From positions 1-64,000 of the forward strand of contig NZ_RHNU01000001.1 of NCBI RefSeq assembly GCF_003946015.1: 64,000 nt of DNA, read 5' to 3'. Both the position numbers and the translations under genes were made by a program. The stretch is from Companilactobacillus insicii. Its GTDB lineage: Bacteria; Bacillota; Bacilli; Lactobacillales; Lactobacillaceae. The notes under the pieces were generated by a model, which had not been told where the DNA came from, ran no database searches, and saw only the letters and a list, made by a program, of their open reading frames with translations. Below, in pieces: positions 16,411 through 24,497 of this stretch. Numbering within the stretch: the stretch's first letter is position 1; each line of letters begins with the position of its first letter.

Positions 16411-17367
16411 ATGACAAATGTTATATTCTTAGGAACTCCTGATTTTGCAGCAACTGTCTTAAAGGGGTTACTTAGAGAACAATACAATGTTATTGCGGTT
16501 GTTACACAGCCTGATAAGCCAGTTGGCCGCAAACAAAAATTACAAAAGAGTCCTGTTAAAATAATTGCTGAGGATGAAAATATAAAGCTTTATCAACCAG
16601 TTAAATTACCGGGAAGTCCAGAAGTTGAGGAACTAATAGCATTAAATGCTGATTTGATTATTACGGCTGCTTATGGCCAATTTTTACCAACTAGTTTTTT
16701 GAAATCAGCAAAAGTTGCGGCAATAAATGTTCACGGTTCATTGCTACCCAAGTATCGTGGTGGAGCACCAATCCAGTATTCATTACTAAATGGTGATAAG
16801 GAAACTGGCGTAACTATAATGTATATGGTCAAAGCAATGGATGCTGGTGATATCATTAGTCAGGAGAAATTACCGATTGATAATAATGATGATAATGGAT
16901 CATTGTTTGAGAAACTAGCTATTGTAGGTCAAGAATTATTGTTAGATACTATTCCTAAGATTTTAAGTGGCAATATTCACCCTATTAAGCAAGATGAAGA
17001 TAAGGTTATCTTTTCACCAACCATATCTAAAGAACAAGAACAATTAGACTTTGGACAAAGTGCTATTCAAATTTTTAATCATATACGTGCACTAAGCCCT
17101 GATCCAGGAGCTTGGGCCATGTTTAATGGTCAGAGAACAAAGTTTTATAAGAGTGAAGTTGTAGATATAGATACCGATCAAGATGCCGGGACAATCTTTG
17201 AAATCACAAAGAAAAAATTAGTTGTTGTTGCTGGTGATGGCAAAGGGTTATCTATTAAGAAAATACAGCCTGCTGGTAAAAAAATTATGGAAATTGCCAA
17301 TTACATTAATGGAACGGGCAAGAATTTAGAGAATGGACAGAGAGTGGTCGAAATTAATGAAAAATAA
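16411..17367 (+). CDS. fmt: Methionyl-tRNA formyltransferase
   Basis: Fmt formylates initiator Met-tRNA using 10-formyl-THF. The 318-residue protein shows the catalytic block AAINVHGSLLPKYRGGAPIQ, giving Asn106 and His108, and the conserved MDAGD with Asp144. The C-terminal OB-like domain (about 205-318) binds tRNA. It lies between priA and rsmB, and its last 11 bases overlap rsmB. The formyl donor comes from FolD, also encoded in this window. Confidence 0.97.
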   Translation: MTNVIFLGTPDFAATVLKGLLREQYNVIAVVTQPDKPVGRKQKLQKSPVKIIAEDENIKLYQPVKLPGSPEVEELIALNADLIITAAYGQFLPTSFLKSAKVAAINVHGSLLPKYRGGAPIQYSLLNGDKETGVTIMYMVKAMDAGDIISQEKLPIDNNDDNGSLFEKLAIVGQELLLDTIPKILSGNIHPIKQDEDKVIFSPTISKEQEQLDFGQSAIQIFNHIRALSPDPGAWAMFNGQRTKFYKSEVVDIDTDQDAGTIFEITKKKLVVVAGDGKGLSIKKIQPAGKKIMEIANYINGTGKNLENGQRVVEINEK

Positions 17368-18682
17368 TAATCCTCGTGATTTAGCAGTTGAAGTATTGAC
17401 AAGAGTTTTGCAAAATAAAGCTTATTCAAATATTGAGATAAATAATGTTTTAAAAAATTCAGAATTGTCTGAACCAGATTCTAGACTTATGACAAATATA
17501 GTTTATGGAGTCCTTCAACATAAACTAACATTGGAGTATCAATTGAAGCCATATGTAGGTGGCAAGGACTTGGATCGTTGGATCAGAGTTTTACTAATGA
17601 CTGCGATTTATCAAATGCAATATTTGGACAAAGTTCCTGTACATGCTATTTTTAATGAGTCTGTTAATGTCGCTAAAGGTAGAGGTAGTCAAGGTATTGG
17701 TAATTTGGTTACAGCTGTGTTAAGAAATTATCAGCGACACGGTGCACGTCCTGTTCCTCAAGATGACAGTATTGAATCAATGAGTATTCGATATAGTACA
17801 CCCGAGTGGCTGATTGAATTATTTATTAAGCAACAGGGATTAAATAAAACCAAAGAGATTTTAGATAATATTAATGATCCGTCACACATATCAATTAGAG
17901 TAAATACTAATAAGACTACTTTGAAAGAATTGGCAAGTAAGTTGTCAGAACAAGGATTCGAAATGAAACCTAGTCGTGTTTCTCCAGTTGGATTGATTTG
18001 TCACAGCGGTAATTTAGTGGATACCGAAGAATTTCGTGAAGGATTATTTACTATTCAGGATGAAAGTTCGATGATAGTTGCACCAGCACTGGATGTTCAA
18101 CCTGACGATAGAGTTTTAGATACTTGTGCAGCACCAGGAGGTAAGACAACACATATTGCCAGCTATCTAAAAGACGGTTCGGTTATGGCCTTGGACATTC
18201 ATAAACGTAAAACGAGATTGATCCAAGAAAATGCCCAGAGATTAGGTTACGGCGATATAATACAGACTAAGGCACTTGATGCACGTAAGGCTAAAGATGA
18301 ATTTGATGAGGAATTTGATCGAATTCTTGTTGATGCACCATGTTCTGGATTGGGATTGATTCGCCGTAAACCAGAATTGAAATATTTTAGAGATCCTGAA
18401 GATTTGATGAATTTACAACGAATTCAGTTATCCATTTTGGACAGTGTTACTGGTTTATTAAAGATTGGCGGACAATTAGTATTTAGTACTTGTACTTTTG
18501 ATGCAGAAGAGAATGAGGATGTTGTAATGAAATTCTTGAATGCCCATGAAAATTACGAGTTAGTACCTGTTAAACATGAAAAATCGCTTGATAAAAACGT
18601 AAATGACGGTGTTTTAAAGTTACTTCCAAGTGATTATTTCACTGATGGATTTTTTGTAGCCGCGTTTAGACGAAAAAAATAA
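17357..18682 (+). CDS. rsmB: 16S rRNA m5C967 methyltransferase RsmB
   Basis: The protein has an N-terminal NusB-like RNA-binding domain (about 1-135) and a SAM-dependent methyltransferase domain with DTCAAPGGKTTH (SAM binding), VDAPCSGLGLIRRKP (motif IV with a catalytic Cys) and FSTCTFDAEENE (motif VI with the second catalytic Cys). The start is taken as ATG 17357 (441 residues), because MKNNNPRDLAVEVL matches the usual start of the family and GAGAGTGG precedes it. An in-frame ATG at 17333 would add eight residues. The overlap with fmt is conserved in many Firmicutes. Confidence 0.95.
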   Translation: MKNNNPRDLAVEVLTRVLQNKAYSNIEINNVLKNSELSEPDSRLMTNIVYGVLQHKLTLEYQLKPYVGGKDLDRWIRVLLMTAIYQMQYLDKVPVHAIFNESVNVAKGRGSQGIGNLVTAVLRNYQRHGARPVPQDDSIESMSIRYSTPEWLIELFIKQQGLNKTKEILDNINDPSHISIRVNTNKTTLKELASKLSEQGFEMKPSRVSPVGLICHSGNLVDTEEFREGLFTIQDESSMIVAPALDVQPDDRVLDTCAAPGGKTTHIASYLKDGSVMALDIHKRKTRLIQENAQRLGYGDIIQTKALDARKAKDEFDEEFDRILVDAPCSGLGLIRRKPELKYFRDPEDLMNLQRIQLSILDSVTGLLKIGGQLVFSTCTFDAEENEDVVMKFLNAHENYELVPVKHEKSLDKNVNDGVLKLLPSDYFTDGFFVAAFRRKK

Positions 18683-18701
18683 TGAGGTAAGGTTTAGAAA
18701 T

Positions 18702-19442
18702 ATGGACTATGCGTTATTAACAGATGTAGGAAAATTGCGAGAAAATAATCAAGATTATGTCAATGTTTTTAAAAACAAAAGGGGTATTGTCTTTGGTATT
18801 GTTGCTGACGGTATGGGAGGCCATCGCGGAGGTGACGTAGCATCTGATATGGCCGTTTCTCATTTAGGACATAATTTTGAAGAATCCGAGATAACTGATT
18901 TAGAAGATCTACGTGAATGGGTTCTAAAAGAAATTAGTAAAGAAAATGATCGAATAGTGTCAGTTTCAAATCAATTTGATGATTTGAACGGAATGGGAAC
19001 GACAATGGTAGGTGTTTTCTTTGTTGGGGAAAAAATGATGGTTGTGAACGTTGGTGATTCTCGTTGTTATGTTTATCATGACGATGAACTAAAGCAATTA
19101 AGTGTTGATCATTCATTAGTTCATGAGTTATTAGAAACCGGTCAAATTAGTCCGGAAGAGGCTGAAAATCATCCTCAAAAAAATATCATCACTCAAACAT
19201 TAGGCGTATCGCAAACAGTACAGCCACGTGTTAAGAACTTCGATATCATAAACGATTCAATAATTTTATTGTGTACTGATGGACTTACTAATATGGTTCC
19301 AGAAGATGAAATCAAATCAGTTCTTACACAAAAAATCGGATTAGAAGCTAAATGCCATATCTTGATTGATAAAGCCAATCAAGCAGGTGGACGTGATAAT
19401 ATTACGGCACTACTTTTTGCTTCTGGAAATGGAGGTAGATAG
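18702..19442 (+). CDS. stp: PP2C-type serine/threonine phosphatase
   Basis: A 246-residue metal-dependent phosphatase that reverses phosphorylation by the adjacent PASTA kinase. PP2C motifs are all present: VADGMGGHRGGDVAS, NGMGTTMVGV, GDSRCYVYH, LCTDGLTNM and GGRDNITALL, supplying the Asp ligands for the two metals. There is no membrane segment, so it is cytoplasmic. Its stop is 3 bases before pknB, the near-universal phosphatase-kinase pair of Firmicutes (prpC-prkC in B. subtilis). Confidence 0.96.
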   Translation: MDYALLTDVGKLRENNQDYVNVFKNKRGIVFGIVADGMGGHRGGDVASDMAVSHLGHNFEESEITDLEDLREWVLKEISKENDRIVSVSNQFDDLNGMGTTMVGVFFVGEKMMVVNVGDSRCYVYHDDELKQLSVDHSLVHELLETGQISPEEAENHPQKNIITQTLGVSQTVQPRVKNFDIINDSIILLCTDGLTNMVPEDEIKSVLTQKIGLEAKCHILIDKANQAGGRDNITALLFASGNGGR

Positions 19443-19445
19443 TAG

Positions 19446-21395
19446 ATGGACAAAGGTTACCTAGTTGGTGGTCGTTATCAGATCCTAGGTACTCTTGGTG
19501 AGGGTGGAATGGCTAATGTATATTTAGCAAATGACACCGAACTTAATCGTAAAGTTGCAGTAAAAGCTTTAAGATATGATCTTCAGGATGATGAATCTGT
19601 CAAAAGGAGATTTGGACGTGAAGCCAAGGCTACTAGTGGTCTCTCTAATCCCAATATTGTTAATGTTTTAGACGTTGGCAATGACAACGGGTTGCAATAT
19701 ATTGTTATTGAATATGTTGACGGTCCTAACTTAAAAAAATATATAAAAACACATTTTCCAATTCCGTATCACGAAGTTGTAGACATCATGCAACAGATTT
19801 GTTCAGCTGTTGCTGATGCACATGATCATGGAATTATTCATCGTGACCTTAAACCGGAGAATATTTTAGTTGATACTTCTAAAGAACCTATTCAAGTGAA
19901 AGTTTCTGATTTCGGTATTGCCCTTGCATTGAGTGACAGGTCGATAACTAGAACCAATTCATTGTTGGGTTCAGTGCACTACATGTCACCTGAACAAATT
20001 CGAGGTAGGTCTGCCACCGCTTTATCTGATATTTATGCTCTAGGTATAATATTATTTGAGCTGTTAACAAAACATGTACCTTTTACCGGAGATACAGCTG
20101 TAGCTGTGGCTCTTAAGCATTCTAAAGAAGATATTCCTGACTTGAAGGAAATTGATCCTAATATTCCACAACCACTTGAGAATGCAGTTTTGAAGGCTAC
20201 AGCCAAAGACCCTAAGCAGCGTTACCAATCGGTAAGAGAGATGCATGAAGATTTAAGTACTTGCCTATTACCGGAACGTGCCCACGAGACCAAATTTGTT
20301 CCGCAACCATTGAATGATATGGATGAAACAAAGGTGATTCCTTCAATAGATGATGAAGAAGAAAGTAAACCGCTCCATAAAAAAAATAATCACCGAAGAA
20401 ATATAATTCTTGCTTCATTAATACCATTGGCACTAGTTTTCTTTTTGATTTTTATGGTTATAAAAGGAAATGAGGAGACAACGGTACCGGACTTACAGAA
20501 CCTAACAGTTAAACAAGCAGATGTTATGCTGAAAGGTTCAAATTTACAAGTTGGCACTATTTCTAAGGAAAATAATGATGATGTAGAAGCTGGCCATGTT
20601 ATTAAGTCAATACCAGCTAAGGGTTTAAAACTTAAAAATAACGCCAAAGTAAGCCTTGTTCTGAGTTTAGGTGCTACTTACTATAAAATGCCAGAGTTAG
20701 TAGGTAAAGAGTATGATGATATTTCTGATAATCTAAAAAAACGTGGCTTTGACGTAACAGTAAAACATGTAGCAACTAATCAGTATGAGGCCGGCGTGAT
20801 TACAAAGCAGAGTATAAAAGCTGGCAAAAAAGTTGTAACTAAGAATAAGAAGCTTACTTTAACAATTGCTAAAACTCCAACGGCTAGACGTAAGGTTACT
20901 AAGGTAAGAGATCTTACAGGTTATAATCTTAAGAGTATACAAGATTATGCTAGTGAAATTGGAGCAACATTAAATGTCAGTTATGATTATTCTGATACAA
21001 TTGAAGATGGCGTGATGATTAGTCAGAACCCTACGCCTGGAAGTGTGATTAATCGAGGCGATACTCTTGCCGTTGTCATTTCCAAGGGTAAGGACCCAGA
21101 GAGTAATTCTAACAATGACAATGAAAAAGATAAGGAAGATGATGATTCATCGTCCTCAGCAACTAAGCCAGTAACAAAGGAAGTAACGATACCATTTGAT
21201 TCAAGTAACAGCAGTAATACTATTACAATTTATATTTCTGATGCTACACATAGTATTAATACTGTATATAAATCAATGAGCATTTCTCAAGATACTATGC
21301 AAACCTTAGTATTTAATTTAAAGAGTGGACAGACTGGTTCTTATAGCATTGAACGTGATGGTAAACAAATTCTGTCCGGCTCAGTAAGTGGGTAA
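19446..21395 (+). CDS. pknB: PASTA-domain serine/threonine kinase
   Basis: A 649-residue membrane kinase that senses muropeptides or lipid II and adjusts cell wall growth. The kinase domain (about 1-270) has the glycine loop GEGGMANVYLA, Lys40, HRDLKPEN with Asp134, and DFG at Asp155. A transmembrane helix lies near residues 317-340. Three PASTA repeats follow outside (roughly 345-410, 410-480 and 480-550). After a Ser/Asn/Asp-rich linker comes an extra beta-rich domain of about 70 residues (VTIPFDSSNSS onward) whose role is unknown. It is coupled to stp upstream; rsgA starts directly after its stop. Confidence 0.96.
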   Translation: MDKGYLVGGRYQILGTLGEGGMANVYLANDTELNRKVAVKALRYDLQDDESVKRRFGREAKATSGLSNPNIVNVLDVGNDNGLQYIVIEYVDGPNLKKYIKTHFPIPYHEVVDIMQQICSAVADAHDHGIIHRDLKPENILVDTSKEPIQVKVSDFGIALALSDRSITRTNSLLGSVHYMSPEQIRGRSATALSDIYALGIILFELLTKHVPFTGDTAVAVALKHSKEDIPDLKEIDPNIPQPLENAVLKATAKDPKQRYQSVREMHEDLSTCLLPERAHETKFVPQPLNDMDETKVIPSIDDEEESKPLHKKNNHRRNIILASLIPLALVFFLIFMVIKGNEETTVPDLQNLTVKQADVMLKGSNLQVGTISKENNDDVEAGHVIKSIPAKGLKLKNNAKVSLVLSLGATYYKMPELVGKEYDDISDNLKKRGFDVTVKHVATNQYEAGVITKQSIKAGKKVVTKNKKLTLTIAKTPTARRKVTKVRDLTGYNLKSIQDYASEIGATLNVSYDYSDTIEDGVMISQNPTPGSVINRGDTLAVVISKGKDPESNSNNDNEKDKEDDDSSSSATKPVTKEVTIPFDSSNSSNTITIYISDATHSINTVYKSMSISQDTMQTLVFNLKSGQTGSYSIERDGKQILSGSVSG

Positions 21396-21396
21396 T

Positions 21397-22287
21397 ATGG
21401 ATAAAAAGGGAAGAATTATCAAGTCAATTAGTGGATTTTATGATGTGTTGGATAATGAAAATCATGAATTGGTACGCACTAGGGCTCGAGGTAATTTTCG
21501 AAAACGTGGAATTAAGCCAGTCGTTGGTGACTTTGTAAAGTATGATTCTACTGGTGATTTAGGTTATATTTTAGAAATATTGCCAAGAACAAATAGTTTA
21601 GTCCGTCCACCTATTGCTAATGTTGATCAAGCAATAGTGGTAACTTCTTCAGTTGAACCCAATTTTTCTAGTAATTTATTAGATAAAATTTTGGTTAATA
21701 TTGAACATAATGATATTAAGCCATTAATTTATTTGACCAAAACCGATTTACTTGATGAAACTAAATATCAAGAAATTAAAATGATATTTGATGGTTATCA
21801 TCGCGCAGGATATACAGTTTTTACTGATCGTGACGCATATAATCAGCAGCAGATCAATAGATTAGAAGAACATTTTGCCAACAAAGTTACTGTTTTTACA
21901 GGACAGTCCGGTGCAGGTAAATCAACATTACTTAATCATATTAATCCAGATTTAGCATTGGCCACTGCGGAAATATCACAAACACTTAATCGTGGTAAAC
22001 ATACAACTAGACAAGTTTCTCTATTTGAAATTGCAGACGGATTAGTTGCTGATACGCCAGGTTTTTCCTCCATTGAATTGATTAACATAGAGAAGGGGGA
22101 ACTTCCAACACTATATCCAGAGTTTTTGGAGTATAGTGGAGAATGTAAGTTTCGAGGTTGTAATCATGTTAATGAACCAGGATGTATGGTTAAAGAAAAA
22201 GTTGCTGATGGGACTATCATGAAGAGTCGCTATGACAATTATCTTTACTTTTTAAATGAAATAAACTCTTATAAAAAGAGATATTAA
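21397..22287 (+). CDS. rsgA: Small ribosomal subunit biogenesis GTPase RsgA
   Basis: RsgA is a circularly permuted GTPase that checks late 30S assembly. The 296-residue protein has an N-terminal OB fold, the TKTDLLD (G4) motif before GQSGAGKSTLLN (G1) and DTPGFSS (G3), showing the permuted order. A C-terminal zinc site follows: CKFRGCNHVNEPGC. ATG 21397 is preferred over a GTG at 21388, which lies inside the kinase gene. It sits 1 base after pknB, in the conserved order pknB-rsgA-rpe-thiN. Confidence 0.96.
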   Translation: MDKKGRIIKSISGFYDVLDNENHELVRTRARGNFRKRGIKPVVGDFVKYDSTGDLGYILEILPRTNSLVRPPIANVDQAIVVTSSVEPNFSSNLLDKILVNIEHNDIKPLIYLTKTDLLDETKYQEIKMIFDGYHRAGYTVFTDRDAYNQQQINRLEEHFANKVTVFTGQSGAGKSTLLNHINPDLALATAEISQTLNRGKHTTRQVSLFEIADGLVADTPGFSSIELINIEKGELPTLYPEFLEYSGECKFRGCNHVNEPGCMVKEKVADGTIMKSRYDNYLYFLNEINSYKKRY

Positions 22288-22310
22288 TAAAGTGTAGAGG
22301 AGTAGTTTAT

Positions 22311-22979
22311 ATGACAACAAAAAAAATTGCACCATCAATTTTATCCGCTGATATTATGAATCTTGAGCGCGATGTTAAGATGGCTGAGGCAGCAGGAGCA
22401 GATTTATTCCATATCGATATCATGGATGGACATTTTGTTCCTAACATGTCGTTTAGTCCGAGTGTTGTAGAGGGAATGAGACGTGTGACTGACAAGCCTT
22501 TAGATGTGCACTTAATGATTGATAACCCCGATGAATATATTAGACCAATCGTTGAAGCCGGTGCGGATACAATTATGATTCATACTGAAAGCACTAAGCA
22601 CATTTATCGTTCAATTGACCTAGCAAAGAGTTTGGGTGTTAAAGCTGGAGTTGTTGTTAATCCTGGAACTCCTCTAGAGAATGTTAAAGAACTATTTCCA
22701 ATTATTGATCAAATATTAGTTATGACAGTTAATCCAGGATTTGGTGGTCAAAAGTTTATTCCAGGAATGACTAAGAAAATTCAAAGATTAGACCAATTAC
22801 GTCAAACTTCTGCAGATGATGACTTCGAGATTGAAGTTGACGGTGGAATTAATGAAGAAACGATTGTTAAATGTGCTCAAGCAGGAGCTGATATCTTTGT
22901 TGCAGGTTCATATCTATACAATGGACAAGCAGGATTTGAGGATCGTGTTAATACTCTAAAAAAGCTAGTGGAAGACTAA
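22311..22979 (+). CDS. rpe: Ribulose-phosphate 3-epimerase
   Basis: A TIM-barrel enzyme of the pentose phosphate pathway that interconverts ribulose-5-phosphate and xylulose-5-phosphate. At 222 residues it has PSILSADIMNLE, HIDIMDGHFVPNMSFSP (metal-binding His and Asp), DVHLMI, VMTVNPGFGGQKFI and EVDGGINEET. A GAGGAG ribosome site precedes the ATG. It is followed after a single base by thiN. Its product supports ribose-5-phosphate supply, needed for PRPP in the purine pathway. Confidence 0.97.
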   Translation: MTTKKIAPSILSADIMNLERDVKMAEAAGADLFHIDIMDGHFVPNMSFSPSVVEGMRRVTDKPLDVHLMIDNPDEYIRPIVEAGADTIMIHTESTKHIYRSIDLAKSLGVKAGVVVNPGTPLENVKELFPIIDQILVMTVNPGFGGQKFIPGMTKKIQRLDQLRQTSADDDFEIEVDGGINEETIVKCAQAGADIFVAGSYLYNGQAGFEDRVNTLKKLVED

Positions 22980-22980
22980 T

Positions 22981-23640
22981 ATGAAGCGTGTAAACATTTT
23001 GCTTGGTGGACCAAAGAGTGAGTACCCTGATGAGTTGTCAAAAAGTATCAAGGCCATACCAGGACCTTGGGTTGGAGCTGATCGAGGGGGGGTATATCTA
23101 ATTGCTCACGGGATATTACCAGACATTGCAATTGGTGATTTTGATTCAATCAACAAAAAAGAACAAAAATTATTAAGAGATAATGTTACTGATTTTCAAA
23201 AGTATCCTCCTGAAAAGGATGATACGGATTCAGAGTTGTGTATCTTAGCCGCAAAAGAAAAGTTTAATGCATCGGAATACTATATCTATGGTGTAACCGG
23301 TGGTCGTATTGATCATTTCTTAGTTAATTTGTTTTTACCATATGACAAACGCTTTTTGAGTTTTTATGATAAGTTATATTTTAAATCTGCCACCAATACA
23401 ATTAGGTTTTTTAGACCTGGAAGATATACTGTTTATCATGAAGAAGGTATGAAGTATATCGGATTTGTTAATCTTGGTCCGGTAACGCATTTAAATATCG
23501 TTGATGCTAAGTATAAATTAGACGATTTTACTGCCATGCATCCAGTTAGTTGGGCAAGTAATGAGTTTGTCAAAGATACTATTGATTTTGGTTTTGAGAG
23601 CGGCATAGTTGCTGTAATACAATCAAGAGATAAAAAATAA
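22981..23640 (+). CDS. thiN: Thiamine pyrophosphokinase
   Basis: The enzyme makes thiamine diphosphate from thiamine and ATP. The 219-residue protein has GADRGGVYLI, the substrate-binding IGDFDSIN, the YPPEKDDTDSELC block with its conserved acidic residues, and YGVTGGRIDHFLVN. A run of seven G lies at 23086-23092 inside the coding region, and the frame is intact across it. It is the last gene of the long priA-thiN run and is followed by a terminator at 23641-23670. Confidence 0.95.
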   Translation: MKRVNILLGGPKSEYPDELSKSIKAIPGPWVGADRGGVYLIAHGILPDIAIGDFDSINKKEQKLLRDNVTDFQKYPPEKDDTDSELCILAAKEKFNASEYYIYGVTGGRIDHFLVNLFLPYDKRFLSFYDKLYFKSATNTIRFFRPGRYTVYHEEGMKYIGFVNLGPVTHLNIVDAKYKLDDFTAMHPVSWASNEFVKDTIDFGFESGIVAVIQSRDKK

Positions 23641-23670
23641 AAAGAAATTCCAATTGCGGAATTTCTTTTT
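23641..23670 (+). terminator. Terminator after thiN
   Basis: AAAGAAATTCC (23641-23651) pairs with GGAATTTCTTT (23658-23668) and runs into T-residues. It closes the long plus-strand run ahead of the convergent rpmB gene. Confidence 0.88.
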
Positions 23671-23685
23671 ATTTTCTTTAGACAC

Positions 23686-23722
23686 AAAAAAAACTAGCAA
23701 ACGAAATTTGCTAGTCTTTTTT
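23686..23722. terminator. Bidirectional terminator serving rpmB
   Basis: ACTAGCAAA (23693-23701) pairs with TTTGCTAGT (23707-23715). An A-run lies on the left (T-run for the minus strand, ending rpmB) and a T-run on the right (backing up the thiN terminator). Confidence 0.88.
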
Positions 23723-23739
23723 AGTTAATTATATGATAA

Positions 23740-23925
23740 TTATACTCTAGTAACTTTTCCTGATTTCAAAGCTCTAGCTGAAACCCAAACGCGTTTAGGC
23801 TTACCATCAACCATGATACGAACTTTTTGCAAGTTTGGCTTCCAAGAACGTTTTGATTGATTAAGAGCGTGAGAACGTTTGTTACCAAACACTGTCTTAC
23901 GGCCTGTAATAATATCTTTTGCCAT
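23740..23925 (-). CDS. rpmB: 50S ribosomal protein L28
   Basis: A 61-residue basic ribosomal protein starting [22 protein letters not shown], typical of L28. It lacks the zinc-binding CxxC pair found in the other L28 form, so it is the cysteine-free type. A strong AAAGGAGGTC ribosome site precedes the ATG. It is transcribed alone on the minus strand, divergent from yloU-fakA, the standard Firmicute arrangement. Confidence 0.97.
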   Translation of the reverse strand: MAKDIITGRKTVFGNKRSHALNQSKRSWKPNLQKVRIMVDGKPKRVWVSARALKSGKVTRV

Positions 23926-23973
23926 GGGACCGACCTCCTTTGGCTACATGTTTTCTTAAAATATCACCTGACT

Positions 23974-24002
23974 AATTTACCATAAACTAAAAATAAAAAC
24001 AA
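23974..24002 (-). promoter_or_regulatory. Promoter of rpmB
   Basis: On the minus strand TTGTTT (24002-23997) and TAAATT (23979-23974) are 17 bases apart, with a TG one base before the -10 (extended -10). Confidence 0.7.
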
Positions 24003-24044
24003 TAGTTGAATAATAATGTGTCATAAATCTTTAATTCAAAATCC

Positions 24045-24053
24045 TGCTATGAT
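24045..24053 (+). promoter_or_regulatory. Extended -10 promoter of yloU-fakA
   Basis: TGCTATGAT gives an extended -10 (TATGAT at 24048-24053). No good -35 is found 16-18 bases upstream, as is common for extended -10 promoters. Confidence 0.5.
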
Positions 24054-24101
24054 AGAATTTTAATGTTTATGATAGTTAGATCCAAGATAGGAGGATCCCA
24101 A

Positions 24102-24470
24102 ATGGCAGTTACAATAAAAACAAAACATGGTGAAATTGATGTTTCAACTAATACCGTTTCGACAATTGTTGGCGGTGCCGCATTAGATATCTATGGAATT
24201 GTAGGTATGGCAAGTAAGAATCAACTACGCGACGGGATGAACACAATTTTGAATCGTGAAGATTTCTCACGCGGAGTGGTTATTCATCAAGAGGATGATA
24301 AAATTGCCGTTGATGTCTACATAATCGTGGGATATGGTATTAAGATATCCGAAGTTGCAAAGAATTTAAAAGAAAAAGTAAAATATAACCTAGAAACAAT
24401 GCTTGGAACACCAGCTGGCACTGTTAATGTGTATGTTCAAGGAATAAAAGTTCTAGATGACATTAAATAG
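24102..24470 (+). CDS. yloU: Asp23/Gls24 family protein YloU
   Basis: A 122-residue Gls24-family protein. It has the TNTVSTIVGGAALDIYGIVGMA start, a central VAVDVYIIVGYGIKISEV strand region and a VNVYVQGIKV end. The start is ATG 24102 with TAGGAGGAT upstream; an earlier in-frame ATG at 24063 has no ribosome site. It pairs with fakA, 27 bases downstream, a pairing conserved across Firmicutes. Its biochemical role is not established. Confidence 0.92.
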   Translation: MAVTIKTKHGEIDVSTNTVSTIVGGAALDIYGIVGMASKNQLRDGMNTILNREDFSRGVVIHQEDDKIAVDVYIIVGYGIKISEVAKNLKEKVKYNLETMLGTPAGTVNVYVQGIKVLDDIK

Positions 24471-24497
24471 GTATTACGCTAGTTGGAGGGGAAACTT

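Noticed and set aside
23086-23092. Run of seven G in thiN as a possible phase-variation site.
   Set aside because: The frame is intact, the run codes for a conserved Gly-Gly segment, and a single short homopolymer is weak evidence for slippage control.
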